Source of the DNA: Bacillus sp. OK048
Lineage (GTDB): Bacteria; Bacillota; Bacilli; Bacillales; Cytobacillaceae
Reading direction: 5' to 3'
Length of the DNA stretch: 64,000 nt
Assembly (NCBI RefSeq): GCF_900103525.1
Contig: NZ_FNHN01000001.1
Coordinates: forward strand, 186,001 to 250,000
Of this stretch, positions 16,582-24,988 are shown in pieces; positions within the stretch are counted from its first letter, which is position 1; the number at the start of each line of letters is the position of its first letter. The translations under genes and the position numbers were made by a program. Under the pieces are notes generated by a model, which worked only from the letters and a program-made list of their open reading frames with translations, searched no databases and was not told where the DNA came from.

Positions 16582-16686
16582 ATGTCAAAAAAGAAACAAA
16601 ACAAAAAAACTGGCCAATCACAAGTTGGAAATAAAGTTGGCTATGGTGATAAAAAACTCGAAGGACCAAATCGTCCAGCGGAATAA
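16582..16686 (+). CDS. sspM: Minor small acid-soluble spore protein SspM
   Basis: A 34-residue Lys-rich protein, MSKKKQNKKTGQSQVG at the start and ending GDKKLEGPNRPAE. The terminal KKLxGPNRP motif is the signature of B. subtilis SspM. GGAGGTG sits six bases before ATG 16582 (an adjacent ATG at 16579 is less well spaced). It is expected in the forespore under sigma-G. It ends at a terminator shared with the convergent yppC. The gene is shorter than most ORF cut-offs and easily missed. Confidence 0.85.
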   Translation: MSKKKQNKKTGQSQVGNKVGYGDKKLEGPNRPAE

Positions 16687-16691
16687 TCGGG

Positions 16692-16720
16692 AAAGCAAGG
16701 CAACATTTGCCTTGCTTTTT
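16692..16720. terminator. Bidirectional terminator between sspM and yppC
   Basis: The stem AAAGCAAGGCAA/TTTGCCTTGCTTT is followed by a T run. Confidence 0.88.
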
Positions 16721-17693
16721 ATATTTTCTTTATATGTGCTGCTTTTTGAATGGCAAGCATTAGTTCAAGTTGGGTTGATTTTTCAAAATACCAATCTGTT
16801 AAGTGAATGGTATGTCGATGCCTTGCAGCAAAATGCAGCCATGCTGGAGAAACCAATCTATTCGCGCTCCAATCCTCATATTCATAATGATTATGTTCAA
16901 TAATCGGAAAAGTCGCTCTTAAAATCGGTGTTTGCCGGTTTGTCCTTGTCTTAAAATATTGTTCGTAATCATTACGAGATCCTGTATGCGGTGTTTTATC
17001 GGCAAATTCGAAAAAAACCGAAAAAAGACGCGGATGGGTCAATATCTTTGCTAACCTTTTTCCAAGATTAATTCTCTTTGAAAGGGACTTAAAGCCATTT
17101 ACACTAGCACCATATAATTCTCCCCCGCATGTCGGAAACAGAACACAACTAAAATGAAGCCAATCCTGAAATTTAAAAATCCATGAGTGAAAAACCTGCT
17201 TTTTATACACTGGCTGAAGGATTACAGGTTTATGGATAACATTTTGTTCATTAATAATTAATGCCGTCGTCAGCCGTTCACGATTTCCTTCTCTCCAGTA
17301 CCTCTCCCATTCGTTTTGAATAAATTTTGAACATTTAAAATATGGAAGGAGATGAAACATCGGACGGTTTATTTTCGTCGAATAGTGATAGAGCAATAAT
17401 TGCGGGTATACGTCGTGGAAGATTAACCAATTGGCTCGCTCAAAAGTAAGAAATAGCTCCTTCCTTGTTTTCGGCTCTAAGATTTCTCGAAAAATATTTC
17501 CCTCCAGATCACACATATTCCATCCGCCATTCCTTGAAACCATACTGGCAAGGAATGACCAAACAATATCTGGGTTCTTTTTAAAATAGGCAAAATAGGC
17601 ATCTGTCCTTGAAATATTATCGAGATTTTTCTTAGTAGTTTCACCTTCAATTTGACTGATTGTCTCAATCTCATGTATTGTAAGATGATTCAT
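16719..17693 (-). CDS. yppC: YppC family protein (DUF2515)
   Basis: A 324-residue protein, close to the B. subtilis YppC length, with conserved stretches SRTDAYFAYFKKNPDIVWSF, MVSRNGGWNMCDLEG, PHTGSRNDYEQYF and a late WLHFAARHRHTIHLTDWYF. Function is unknown. The start is placed at ATG 17693 (MNHLTIHEIETI) because AGGAAG lies six bases upstream; an ATG at 17714 adds seven residues. It is transcribed divergently from recU, as in other Bacillus. Confidence 0.83.
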   Translation of the reverse strand: MNHLTIHEIETISQIEGETTKKNLDNISRTDAYFAYFKKNPDIVWSFLASMVSRNGGWNMCDLEGNIFREILEPKTRKELFLTFERANWLIFHDVYPQLLLYHYSTKINRPMFHLLPYFKCSKFIQNEWERYWREGNRERLTTALIINEQNVIHKPVILQPVYKKQVFHSWIFKFQDWLHFSCVLFPTCGGELYGASVNGFKSLSKRINLGKRLAKILTHPRLFSVFFEFADKTPHTGSRNDYEQYFKTRTNRQTPILRATFPIIEHNHYEYEDWSANRLVSPAWLHFAARHRHTIHLTDWYFEKSTQLELMLAIQKAAHIKKI

Positions 17694-17835
17694 ATTCATC
17701 TTCCTTATCGTCATATTAGAAGTTTTAGAGAGTCAAGGGTTATTATTTTTATTAGCGTGTGTGTACGAGAAAAATTTATACACCCGATTCTTCAGAGATT
17801 TGTTATGATAAGTAATAGCTTGAGAGGTGCTTATC

Positions 17836-18447
17836 GTGAACTTTAATTACCCAAACGGAAAAAGGTATATTCCAAAAGACAGCGAAACAGAATTTAAAGG
17901 AAAGAAACTTAGTAATCCATCCTTTAGTAATCGAGGAATGACCCTCGAAGAAGACTTAAATGAAACGAATGAATATTATCGAGAGAGAAATATAGCCATT
18001 ATTCATAAAAAGCCAACACCCGTTCAAATCGTCAAGGTTGATTATCCGAAAAGAAGTGCTGCAGTCATTAAAGAGGCATATTTCAAACAAGCGTCAACAA
18101 CTGACTATAATGGGGTATATAAAGGTAAATACATCGATTTTGAGGCAAAGGAAACGGCTAATCTTACTTCGTTTCCCTTGAAAAACTTTCATCAGCATCA
18201 AATCGATCATATGCAGGAAGTCGTTTCACAGGGTGGAATTTGTTTTGTTATCCTCCGATTTTCAAAGCGGGAACAAGTATATTTTCTCCAAGCAAATCAC
18301 TTGTTATCCTTTTGGGAAAGAATGAAAAATGGGGGGAGAAAATCAATTACAAAAGAAGAAATTGAGCAAAATGCAGTATATATACCGCTTGGATTTCGAC
18401 CTAGAATTGATTATATTAAAATTATAGATACTCTTTTTCATTTATAA
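17836..18447 (+). CDS. recU: Holliday junction resolvase RecU
   Basis: A 203-residue endonuclease that cleaves four-way junctions in recombination and chromosome segregation. Conserved blocks are [55 protein letters not shown] (catalytic acidic residues and lysine) and [10 protein letters not shown]. The start is GTG 17836, following GAGAGGTG; a GTG at 17827 lies inside that ribosome binding site. ponA follows after a short gap on the same strand, the conserved recU-ponA operon. Confidence 0.95.
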   Translation: MNFNYPNGKRYIPKDSETEFKGKKLSNPSFSNRGMTLEEDLNETNEYYRERNIAIIHKKPTPVQIVKVDYPKRSAAVIKEAYFKQASTTDYNGVYKGKYIDFEAKETANLTSFPLKNFHQHQIDHMQEVVSQGGICFVILRFSKREQVYFLQANHLLSFWERMKNGGRKSITKEEIEQNAVYIPLGFRPRIDYIKIIDTLFHL

Positions 18448-18486
18448 AATGAAAATGGTTGTTGTATGAAAGGAAGGAATTTTATT

Positions 18487-21072
18487 ATGGCAGGAGAATC
18501 AAGAGAGGAACGCCGTAAGAAACTCCAACAGTCCAAAGGAAAAAAACAAGCGAAGAAAAAACCTAGTGGCATCGTTAAGAAGATTTTTCTCTCCCTTGTT
18601 GCACTGGGCATTGTTGGTATTTTAGCTGGTGTTGGAACTTTTGCTTTTTTAGTAAAGGATACCCCTAAACTGGACCCAAAATTATTAAAAGACCCTATCT
18701 CTTCTAAAGTTTTAGATAAAGATGGGCAGTTGATTTCCGAGGTGGGGTCGGAAAACCGCGAGTATGTAAATTATAAGGATATACCCAAACAAGTGGAAGA
18801 TGCAGTACTAGCAGTGGAAGATGCCCGTTTTTATAAACACCATGGGCTGGATCCCATCCGCTTAGCTGGTGCGGTGGTTGCCAATTTCCGTGAAGGATTT
18901 GGTTCTGAAGGTGCAAGTACGATTACACAGCAAGTTATTAAAAATTCATTTTTAACTCCTGAAAAAACCTTGAAACGAAAGGTACAGGAAGCATGGATGG
19001 CCTATCAACTCGAACAAAAATATACGAAACACCAAATACTTGAAATGTATATTAATAAAGTCTTTGTATCCGAAAATAGTCATGGACTGGCAACGGCCGC
19101 AAAAATTTATTATGGCAAACCATTAAATGAACTAACCCTTGCAGAAGCAGCACAGATAGCTGGAATGCCCCAAAGTCCGAATAATTATAACCCATTTGAC
19201 CATCCGGACTTAGCAGAAAAAAGACGTAATATCGTTTTAACTTTAATGGAGAAGCATGGATACATTTCAAAAGAAGATATGGATGCAGCAAAAAGTGTAC
19301 CTGTTACTGCCTCATTAGTTAAAGAAGAGGAACGTGAAAGAGACGAAAAACCTTATGATGCCTTTGTTGATGCCGTCATTGATGAAGTAGAGAAACAAGG
19401 TGATTTTGATATCTTTTCAGACGGGTTAACGATTCATACAACCCTCGATAAAAACGCACAGTTGCATGTGAATACGATTCTAAATACCGATGAAGTGATT
19501 AAATACCCTGATGCTGAATTTCAAGCAGGAATCGCTCTCATTGATACAAAAACAGGTGAAATCCGTGCCATTGGCGGTGGACGAAACCAAGAGGTCAAGC
19601 GAGGCTTCAACTATGCAATCGATACAAAACGGCAGCCTGGTTCAACAATCAAACCTGTTCTTGATTATGGTCCAGCCATTGAATATCTCAATTGGGGTAC
19701 CTATCAGACCATTGATGATAAACCAATAAAGTATTCAACAGGTCAAGAGTTTGGCAACTGGAATGATAAGTATATGGGCCCGATCTCCTTGCGTACTGCG
19801 CTGCAGCTTTCTAAAAATACAACCGCAGTTCAAGCACTTCAGCAGGTTGGTTTAGAAAAGGCAAAAAACTTTGCCATCAACTTAGGAATTCCACTAAAGG
19901 AAATTTTTGAATCCTATGCGATTGGCGGCTTTGGTGGAAAAACGATAGGTGTTTCCCCTCTCCAAATGGCTGGCGCTTTTAGTGCATTTGGAAATAACGG
20001 AATGTATACACAACCCTATGCGGTGAAAAAAATTGAGCTTAGAGATGGTACTGTCCTTGACACAGCACCAGAAACAAAGCCTGTTATGAAAGATTCTACA
20101 GCTTTCATGATTACAGATATGTTAAAAAGTGTTATGGTTTCTCCTGGTACCGGAACGACAGCAAAAGTTCCTGGCCTGCCAATTGCAGGGAAATCAGGTA
20201 CAACCAACTACACAACAGAAGATATGAAAAAATGGAACATAACTAGCACTAAGGTTGTCCCTGATGCATGGTTTACAGGTTACACAACCAACTATACTGC
20301 TGCTGTATGGACGGGTTATTCCAGTATTAAAACGCCTATTCAAGCAGGTGCCGATCAAAAAATTGCACAATTAATCTTTAAAGACCTCATGGAATATGTA
20401 TCAAAGGATATTAAAACAGCTGATTTTCCTGTTCCAGATAGTGTTCAGAAGGTTAGGATTGAAAAAGGCTCTATGCCGCCAGCACTTGCAAGTGAGTTCA
20501 CTCCTGATAGTGAGGTTATTACAGAATACGCAGTAAAAGGCCATGTCCCAAAAACGGTGTCAGAGAAATATAACAAGATTGCGGCTCCAGTCAATCCGAT
20601 TGCTAATTACGATGCCGGAAAAAATGTAGTGACACTAACTTGGGATTACAACAATCCAGAAAATGTTCCAGTTCAATTTGAAATTACCGTAACGGATGGT
20701 GTAGAACCAAAAACATCAACTATTTCAGAACGAGTTGTTACCCTTCAAAGTCCGACACCTGGAGCAAAATATAGCATATCAATCGTTGCTATTATTGCTG
20801 AAAAGAGAAGTGACCCTGTAACAACCACAGTCGATATACCTTTACCACAACAAGACAAAGAGGATGAAGGTAATGGAAATGGTAACGGGAATGGAAATGG
20901 TAACGGGAATGGGAATGGCAACGGGAACGGCAATGGTAACGGCAATGGTAACGGTAGCGGAAACAGTGGCGGTAACGGTGGTGAAGATGGTGGAACCGGT
21001 GCAGCGCCTGTAACGACCGAGCCAGTCAATGGGAATGGAAATGGCAATAATAATGGTAATGGCCGAAGATGA
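18487..21072 (+). CDS. ponA: Penicillin-binding protein 1A/1B (class A, bifunctional)
   Basis: An 861-residue membrane-anchored peptidoglycan synthase. A Lys-rich cytoplasmic tail and one membrane segment (about 35-60) are followed by the GT51 glycosyltransferase (VEDARFYKHHGLDPIRL, GASTITQQVIKN) and the transpeptidase with STIKP (SxxK), SKNTT (SxN) and KSGTT (KTG-like). An fn3-like domain lies near 690-785. The tail is a long Gly-Asn repeat, (GN)n, ending NGNGRR. ATG 18487 is chosen because AAAGGAAGG precedes it; ATG 18466 has none. It is downstream of recU and ends in a strong terminator. GpsB, encoded at 5.9 kb, is a known partner. Confidence 0.95.
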   Translation: MAGESREERRKKLQQSKGKKQAKKKPSGIVKKIFLSLVALGIVGILAGVGTFAFLVKDTPKLDPKLLKDPISSKVLDKDGQLISEVGSENREYVNYKDIPKQVEDAVLAVEDARFYKHHGLDPIRLAGAVVANFREGFGSEGASTITQQVIKNSFLTPEKTLKRKVQEAWMAYQLEQKYTKHQILEMYINKVFVSENSHGLATAAKIYYGKPLNELTLAEAAQIAGMPQSPNNYNPFDHPDLAEKRRNIVLTLMEKHGYISKEDMDAAKSVPVTASLVKEEERERDEKPYDAFVDAVIDEVEKQGDFDIFSDGLTIHTTLDKNAQLHVNTILNTDEVIKYPDAEFQAGIALIDTKTGEIRAIGGGRNQEVKRGFNYAIDTKRQPGSTIKPVLDYGPAIEYLNWGTYQTIDDKPIKYSTGQEFGNWNDKYMGPISLRTALQLSKNTTAVQALQQVGLEKAKNFAINLGIPLKEIFESYAIGGFGGKTIGVSPLQMAGAFSAFGNNGMYTQPYAVKKIELRDGTVLDTAPETKPVMKDSTAFMITDMLKSVMVSPGTGTTAKVPGLPIAGKSGTTNYTTEDMKKWNITSTKVVPDAWFTGYTTNYTAAVWTGYSSIKTPIQAGADQKIAQLIFKDLMEYVSKDIKTADFPVPDSVQKVRIEKGSMPPALASEFTPDSEVITEYAVKGHVPKTVSEKYNKIAAPVNPIANYDAGKNVVTLTWDYNNPENVPVQFEITVTDGVEPKTSTISERVVTLQSPTPGAKYSISIVAIIAEKRSDPVTTTVDIPLPQQDKEDEGNGNGNGNGNGNGNGNGNGNGNGNGNGNGSGNSGGNGGEDGGTGAAPVTTEPVNGNGNGNNNGNGRR
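20867..21062 (+). repeat. GGNAAY hexanucleotide repeat tract in ponA
   Basis: Repeated GGTAATGGAAAT/GGTAACGGG-type units encode the Gly-Asn tail of PonA. The tract is a candidate for length variation; its reverse strand gives a long Pro/Leu frame that is a shadow. Confidence 0.85.
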
Positions 21073-21089
21073 AGTTAAAATAAAACGTA

Positions 21090-21128
21090 AAAAAGCGTCT
21101 AGCCCTTTTGGCTTAGACGCTTTTTTAG
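21090..21128. terminator. Bidirectional terminator between ponA and ypoC
   Basis: The stem AAGCGTCTA(A)GCC/GGCTTAGACGC, with A and T runs on either side, overlaps the last codons of ypoC. Confidence 0.88.
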
Positions 21129-21509
21129 GATATTTTTTTTCGCATATAGTTTTTCTTGTTCCATCATTAACTCTGAAAGCTGACGGTAAGAATGAAATAA
21201 GTTGGGTCTGCTAAGAATAAAAACTAATCTTTCTTCGAGATTAACAGGCTTTATTTCTAAAGAATCAAATGACTCAAGATCTTTACCTTGTCGATCATTG
21301 GACAAATATAAAAACTGAATGTATAAGCCAATCCCCTTTTTCATTCCATCGAGCGTAGTTTTCTGGTCACGATTCCGATAAAGAGTTTCAAGTTCCCCTT
21401 TAAGCTGATTCCACTCTGCAGCAAGGAGTGGAATAGCTTCATTAACATCAACAGTAGAATCCACTAATTCTAGTTCTTTTAGAAAAGGGAAAATCAGGTT
21501 GTTATCCAT
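21099..21509 (-). CDS. ypoC: YpoC family protein
   Basis: A 136-residue protein in the conserved dnaD-nth-ypoC order. It contains LLAAEWNQLKGELETLYRNRD and a late block, LEERLVFILSRPNLFHSYRQLSELMMEQEKLYAKK, typical of YpoC. It is shorter than the B. subtilis protein. Function is unknown. It overlaps the end of nth by eight bases, implying translational coupling. Confidence 0.83.
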   Translation of the reverse strand: MDNNLIFPFLKELELVDSTVDVNEAIPLLAAEWNQLKGELETLYRNRDQKTTLDGMKKGIGLYIQFLYLSNDRQGKDLESFDSLEIKPVNLEERLVFILSRPNLFHSYRQLSELMMEQEKLYAKKNILKKRLSQKG

Positions 21510-22167
21510 TCGCTACTTCCTCCCTCCCCTTCATTCTCTTTTTACCTTCTCTGCATAGCTCTACTAAAGGACAGCTAGGGCATTGTGGATTTTGAGCTTT
21601 ACAATGATATCGGCCAAAGAAAATCAATCTATGATGAGTAACACTCCATTCTTCTATTGGTACTTTTTTCATCAATGTTTTTTCAACTTCTAGTACAGAA
21701 TCTTTCCAACGGCATATCCCAAGACGCTTACTTACCCTCTCAACATGTGTATCAACGGCAATCGCAGGAATATTAAACGCCACTGATACAACAACATTCG
21801 CTGTTTTCCTGCCAACACCTGGAAGTTTTGTTAATTCATCACGGTCAATTGGGACTTCTCCGTTATAATCCTCTAATAATAATCGGCAAAGACTTTGGAT
21901 ATTTTTAGCTTTATTTCTAAAAAGACCGATGGAGCGGATATCATTTTGCAGTTCATCTAAAGATACACGTAAGTAGTCTTCTGGTGTTTTGTATTTTTCA
22001 TATAGATTCTTGGTAACTTTATTGACGAGAACATCCGTACATTGTGCAGATAATGCCACTGCAATCACTAGCTCAAACGGATTGGAATGGGTTAGTTCAC
22101 AATGGGCGTCAGGAAACATCTCCCCCATTTTATCTAAACAAAAACGAATTTGTGTATTGTTTAACAA
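21502..22167 (-). CDS. nth: Endonuclease III (DNA glycosylase/AP lyase)
   Basis: A 221-residue base-excision repair enzyme that removes oxidised pyrimidines. It has the helix-hairpin-helix LPGVGRKTANVV with the catalytic lysine, AVDTHVERVSKRLG with the catalytic aspartate, and a C-x6-C-x2-C-x5-C 4Fe-4S loop (CKAQNPQCPSCPLVELC). The start is TTG 22167 after AGGTGAG, matching the family N-terminus MLNNTQIRFCLDKMG; the open frame continues about 79 codons upstream without family similarity. It lies between dnaD and ypoC. Confidence 0.93.
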   Translation of the reverse strand: MLNNTQIRFCLDKMGEMFPDAHCELTHSNPFELVIAVALSAQCTDVLVNKVTKNLYEKYKTPEDYLRVSLDELQNDIRSIGLFRNKAKNIQSLCRLLLEDYNGEVPIDRDELTKLPGVGRKTANVVVSVAFNIPAIAVDTHVERVSKRLGICRWKDSVLEVEKTLMKKVPIEEWSVTHHRLIFFGRYHCKAQNPQCPSCPLVELCREGKKRMKGREEVANG

Positions 22168-22211
22168 AGAAATCTCACCTGCCAGTTTTTTTAGTATATA
22201 AATGGAAACAA

Positions 22212-22240
22212 ACGAGAGAAATTTTCCTCTCGTTTTGTTG
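22212..22240. other. Hairpin between dnaD and nth
   Basis: The stem AAACGAGAG/CTCTCGTTT with a short A/T loop lies in the gap between the two genes. It lacks a strong T tract on the coding strand, so attenuation or processing is more likely than complete termination. Confidence 0.55.
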
Positions 22241-22243
22241 AAT

Positions 22244-22942
22244 TTACTGTTCGAGCCAATTATAAAGCACAGAACTAGTTGATGGCTGTGAATCTTGTAC
22301 AGGTCGGTTAGGCGTTTGCTTTTGACGAAACTTTCGCCCATGATTCTTTGCCTGTTCAATCGTCTTAATGCCATTCTTTTTCCATTCAAAAAGAATCCTG
22401 TCAATATAGCGGAAATTTAACTTTCCTGACATAACCGCTTCACGCAATGCCGCCTTGATGATCATGGGATCGTGGTGGTCATCATCCATCCACATTGCCA
22501 ATGACTCACATTCAAACGGAGATAAAGGACGACCAAATTCCTTCTCAAAGCACGAATAGAGGTCAGTTTCGTCTGTTTTCTTCGTAACTGCTTGTGTCAT
22601 TTTATTTTTCATTAAAAACTGGTCCACAAGCCTTTCCCATAAGGGAGCTACAGAATATTTTTCAAACATAATTCCTTCGGATGAGGTTTCATCCATAATA
22701 TCTATTAACCCTTTTTGAATTAATCTTCTAAGCATCTCGTTGCATTCTGAAACTGTAATCGTCATTCGTGATGAAAGTTCTTCTGGGGTTGGAAAGTCAT
22801 TTCCTTTTTCTATAAAAGTAATAATATTTAATAAAAGAACAAGTTCATATTCATTTAGATTCATATTACGGTACTCAGTAAATAATACAGCAGGGACCGT
22901 TATATTCCCTTCCTGAAGCCATGATATTAAATTTGTTTTCAT
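22244..22942 (-). CDS. dnaD: DNA replication initiation protein DnaD
   Basis: A 232-residue primosomal protein that acts with DnaB and DnaI to load the replicative helicase. An N-terminal winged-helix domain (about 1-110) contains LVLLLNIITFIEKGNDFPTPEEL; the C-terminal DnaD domain (about 130-205) contains YSCFEKEFGRPLSPFECESL, and LREAVMSGKLNFRYIDRILFEWKKNGIKT with the YIDRIL-W motif. In B. subtilis asnS precedes dnaD; here the upstream neighbour is a DNA glycosylase gene instead. Confidence 0.95.
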   Translation of the reverse strand: MKTNLISWLQEGNITVPAVLFTEYRNMNLNEYELVLLLNIITFIEKGNDFPTPEELSSRMTITVSECNEMLRRLIQKGLIDIMDETSSEGIMFEKYSVAPLWERLVDQFLMKNKMTQAVTKKTDETDLYSCFEKEFGRPLSPFECESLAMWMDDDHHDPMIIKAALREAVMSGKLNFRYIDRILFEWKKNGIKTIEQAKNHGRKFRQKQTPNRPVQDSQPSTSSVLYNWLEQ

Positions 22943-23048
22943 CTTTGCGACACCTCTTGATTAGTATAACATGAACAACCTCACTGAGTAAGAGGGATGA
23001 ATTATCCAGCTATTGATAGAAAAATGGAAGTGCATTGTACAATCGTCA

Positions 23049-23684
23049 TTACTTTTCGGTCACAAATACATACTCTGATTTTTGATGCCTTGATACATAC
23101 TTGTTATTCGTAACCCAGAATCGCCATGGATAGTCCCTAGCTTCGCCAGAGTTATCGATTCCAATCCTTTTTCCAGCTGATATGCTTTCCGGACTGAAGC
23201 CTTTTGCAATATATAATGGCTGCTTCGACAGTTGATGTCCATAGTCATCCATTGTAATTCCTAGTGATTTTGTCAATTTGCCAGGTCCGTTGGTAAGTTT
23301 AGGCAAATCATCCATGCCTCTCCTGTATTTCATAAGCTCGATTCCATAGAGTGGTTCCAGCGCTCGAATCAAAACAGCTTCAGGCTTATCTTCCCCTCCG
23401 CTAACTACATTGAAAAGGCAATGTGTATGCATAAAATAAGTATAGGCAAGTCCGCACCGATGAAACATAACCTCTGTTCTTGCTGTACGTTTGTTATTAT
23501 AGCTGTGTGCAGCCCTGTCACTAGGACCGATGTAAGCTTCTGACTCAACAATATATCCTGCCGCAATGCCATCAGTCGTTTCTTTTACCAGGAGGCATCC
23601 AAGTAATGCCTTAGCGAGTTCGAGAGTTGACTGTTGATAAAAGGCATCAGGTAATGGAACGATTTCTTTTGCAAATTCTGCCAA
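23049..23684 (-). CDS. DNA-3-methyladenine glycosylase (AAG/MPG family)
   Basis: A 211-residue alkyladenine glycosylase that excises 3-methyladenine and related lesions. Family blocks include AKALLGCLLVKET, IVESEAYIGPSDRAAHSYNNKRTART (with the catalytic glutamate), GLAYTYFMHTHCLFNVV, EAVLIRALEPL and LTNGPGKLTKSLGI. The start is TTG 23684 with GGAGG about eight bases before. It stands as a single gene next to dnaD and nth, forming a local group of repair and replication genes. Confidence 0.93.
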   Translation of the reverse strand: MAEFAKEIVPLPDAFYQQSTLELAKALLGCLLVKETTDGIAAGYIVESEAYIGPSDRAAHSYNNKRTARTEVMFHRCGLAYTYFMHTHCLFNVVSGGEDKPEAVLIRALEPLYGIELMKYRRGMDDLPKLTNGPGKLTKSLGITMDDYGHQLSKQPLYIAKGFSPESISAGKRIGIDNSGEARDYPWRFWVTNNKYVSRHQKSEYVFVTEK

Positions 23685-23804
23685 GTTGTCTTCCTCCCAA
23701 AGTGATTTTTAAAGGATTATTTTTAAAAATCTTACTCCTTCTAAACCAATACTTCAAGCGAAGATATATCTACAAAAGAATCCGAACGGAAAAACTAGCA
23801 GCCT

Positions 23805-23951
23805 TTGTATTACGAAAAGTTATTAAGGACAAAACTAGATTCAAGGGACAACAGTAAACAGTACAAAAAAGCATATAAGGAATCGATAGCTGAACAAGTA
23901 GTACGATTGATTCAGACCGGGAAAATTGTCTTAGAGGAGGTGTCGCAATGA
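23805..23951 (+). CDS. Small phage-like ORF, possibly a decayed fragment
   Basis: A 48-codon frame ending ...KKAYKESIAEQVVRLIQTGK IVLEEVSQ whose TGA overlaps the ATG of the next gene (ATGA), typical of phage gene coupling. The only available start is TTG 23805 with a weak ribosome binding site, and a related basic frame upstream (RRYIYKRIRTEKLAAFVLRK) ends at 23857 in another phase. This suggests a frameshifted longer gene. The family was not recognised. Confidence 0.45.
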   Translation: MYYEKLLRTKLDSRDNSKQYKKAYKESIAEQVVRLIQTGKIVLEEVSQ

Positions 23952-24283
23952 CCAAGAAAGAGGTAATGAAATTATTAGTACTCATTGAATCGGTTTATCC
24001 CCATTGCATTTTCAAGAACGAAACCATTCAGCAATGGTTCCAGTTTTGTTCTGAAATGGATTATGACAAAGTTTTGACTAAGCTAAAAAACCACATACGC
24101 AAAAGTCCTTATCCACCGACAATTGCGGATATTGCGGTATTTCACCTTGAAAAAAATAATTTTCAAGAGAGGTTACAGAAATGGATGAAGAATGAGCGTA
24201 AGAGATTTGAATGCGAACGTAACAATGCGATGCGTCCAATACCCGACTGGCTTCTCGAATATTCAACAAGAAAATCTATTTGA
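23948..24283 (+). CDS. Phage-type replicative helicase loader/inhibitor (G39P-like)
   Basis: A 111-residue protein with a good GAGGAGG ribosome binding site. The first 65 residues (KEVMKLLVLIESVYPHCIF, then LKNHIRKSPYPPTIADIAVF) follow the pattern of SPP1 G39P-like proteins, which bind the phage hexameric helicase and control its loading. No other phage replication gene, integrase or structural gene is nearby, so it looks like a lone survivor of a prophage module. It lies about 1 kb from dnaD, but that link may be coincidental. Confidence 0.65.
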   Translation: MTKKEVMKLLVLIESVYPHCIFKNETIQQWFQFCSEMDYDKVLTKLKNHIRKSPYPPTIADIAVFHLEKNNFQERLQKWMKNERKRFECERNNAMRPIPDWLLEYSTRKSI

Positions 24284-24506
24284 AGCGAAGGGCATCCTAA
24301 TTGGTGCATTTTTCTTGCTCCGGTGCTAATGAAATCACCTTAGAGCCTTGCCATTTTTCGCAAAAGCGATGTGAGCTTTCTGTTTCAAGTTTTATTAGGT
24401 AGAGAAGTGTGTTTGAGGCTTGTAAAATTGGAAATTTATTGTTTTTTTGATAGAATCATAGAGTTAATTAACTTCGATACCAAAAGACATATAAAGGACT
24501 GATTGT

Positions 24507-24809
24507 GTGATAAACCGTGTTCTAGAAAAACTGGAAACTGCCCTTGAAGATTGGGAACTGATGAAAAGAGCTTCAGAGAATGAAACCGAAGATTGCGCTG
24601 AACGGTTTGAGATGCATTTTTATGACTTTATTGACGAATTGAAGATTTGGTTTCAACATCTAGAACATGCACCATCTACAATTGAAGAAGCAGAAAACCT
24701 TATCGAAATTAAAGAAATCATTGAACGTTTACCTGCACCTCTGGAACTCAATTTTTTAACAGAACTTGAGCTAATAGTTGAAGGAGAAGATCAAGTCCGC
24801 TTTGATTAA
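24507..24809 (+). CDS. Hypothetical small acidic protein
   Basis: A 100-residue acidic, helical protein beginning MINRVLEKLETALEDWELMK from a GTG start, with AAAGGA about eight bases upstream. Glu and Asp are abundant (HAPSTIEEAENLIEIKEIIE, ELELIVEGEDQVRFD). No motif or family is recognised. A rho-independent terminator follows about 80 bases downstream, supporting a real transcript. The 223 bases upstream of it (24284-24506) hold nothing recognisable. Confidence 0.6.
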   Translation: MINRVLEKLETALEDWELMKRASENETEDCAERFEMHFYDFIDELKIWFQHLEHAPSTIEEAENLIEIKEIIERLPAPLELNFLTELELIVEGEDQVRFD

Positions 24810-24887
24810 AACACATCTTTGGAACATGACATGGGGTACATTAAATTAATTAAAATAACTTTTAGTCTGTTTTTGGTAACTAAATGA

Positions 24888-24916
24888 TAAAAGACATTCA
24901 GCTAGAATGTCTTTTT
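24888..24916. terminator. Rho-independent terminator
   Basis: The stem AAAAGACATTC/GAATGTCTTTT lies between the hypothetical gene and the convergent SDR gene. Confidence 0.82.
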
Positions 24917-24988
24917 GGTTTAAGGTATATTTACTTAATTGTTTCTTAAACCCTCCTTATTCTCAAACTACTATAACAAAGCTGTTTA

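Noticed and set aside
20745-21047. Long Pro/Leu-rich frame on the minus strand
   Set aside because: It is the antisense shadow of the Gly-Asn repeat tract in ponA and has no ribosome binding site.
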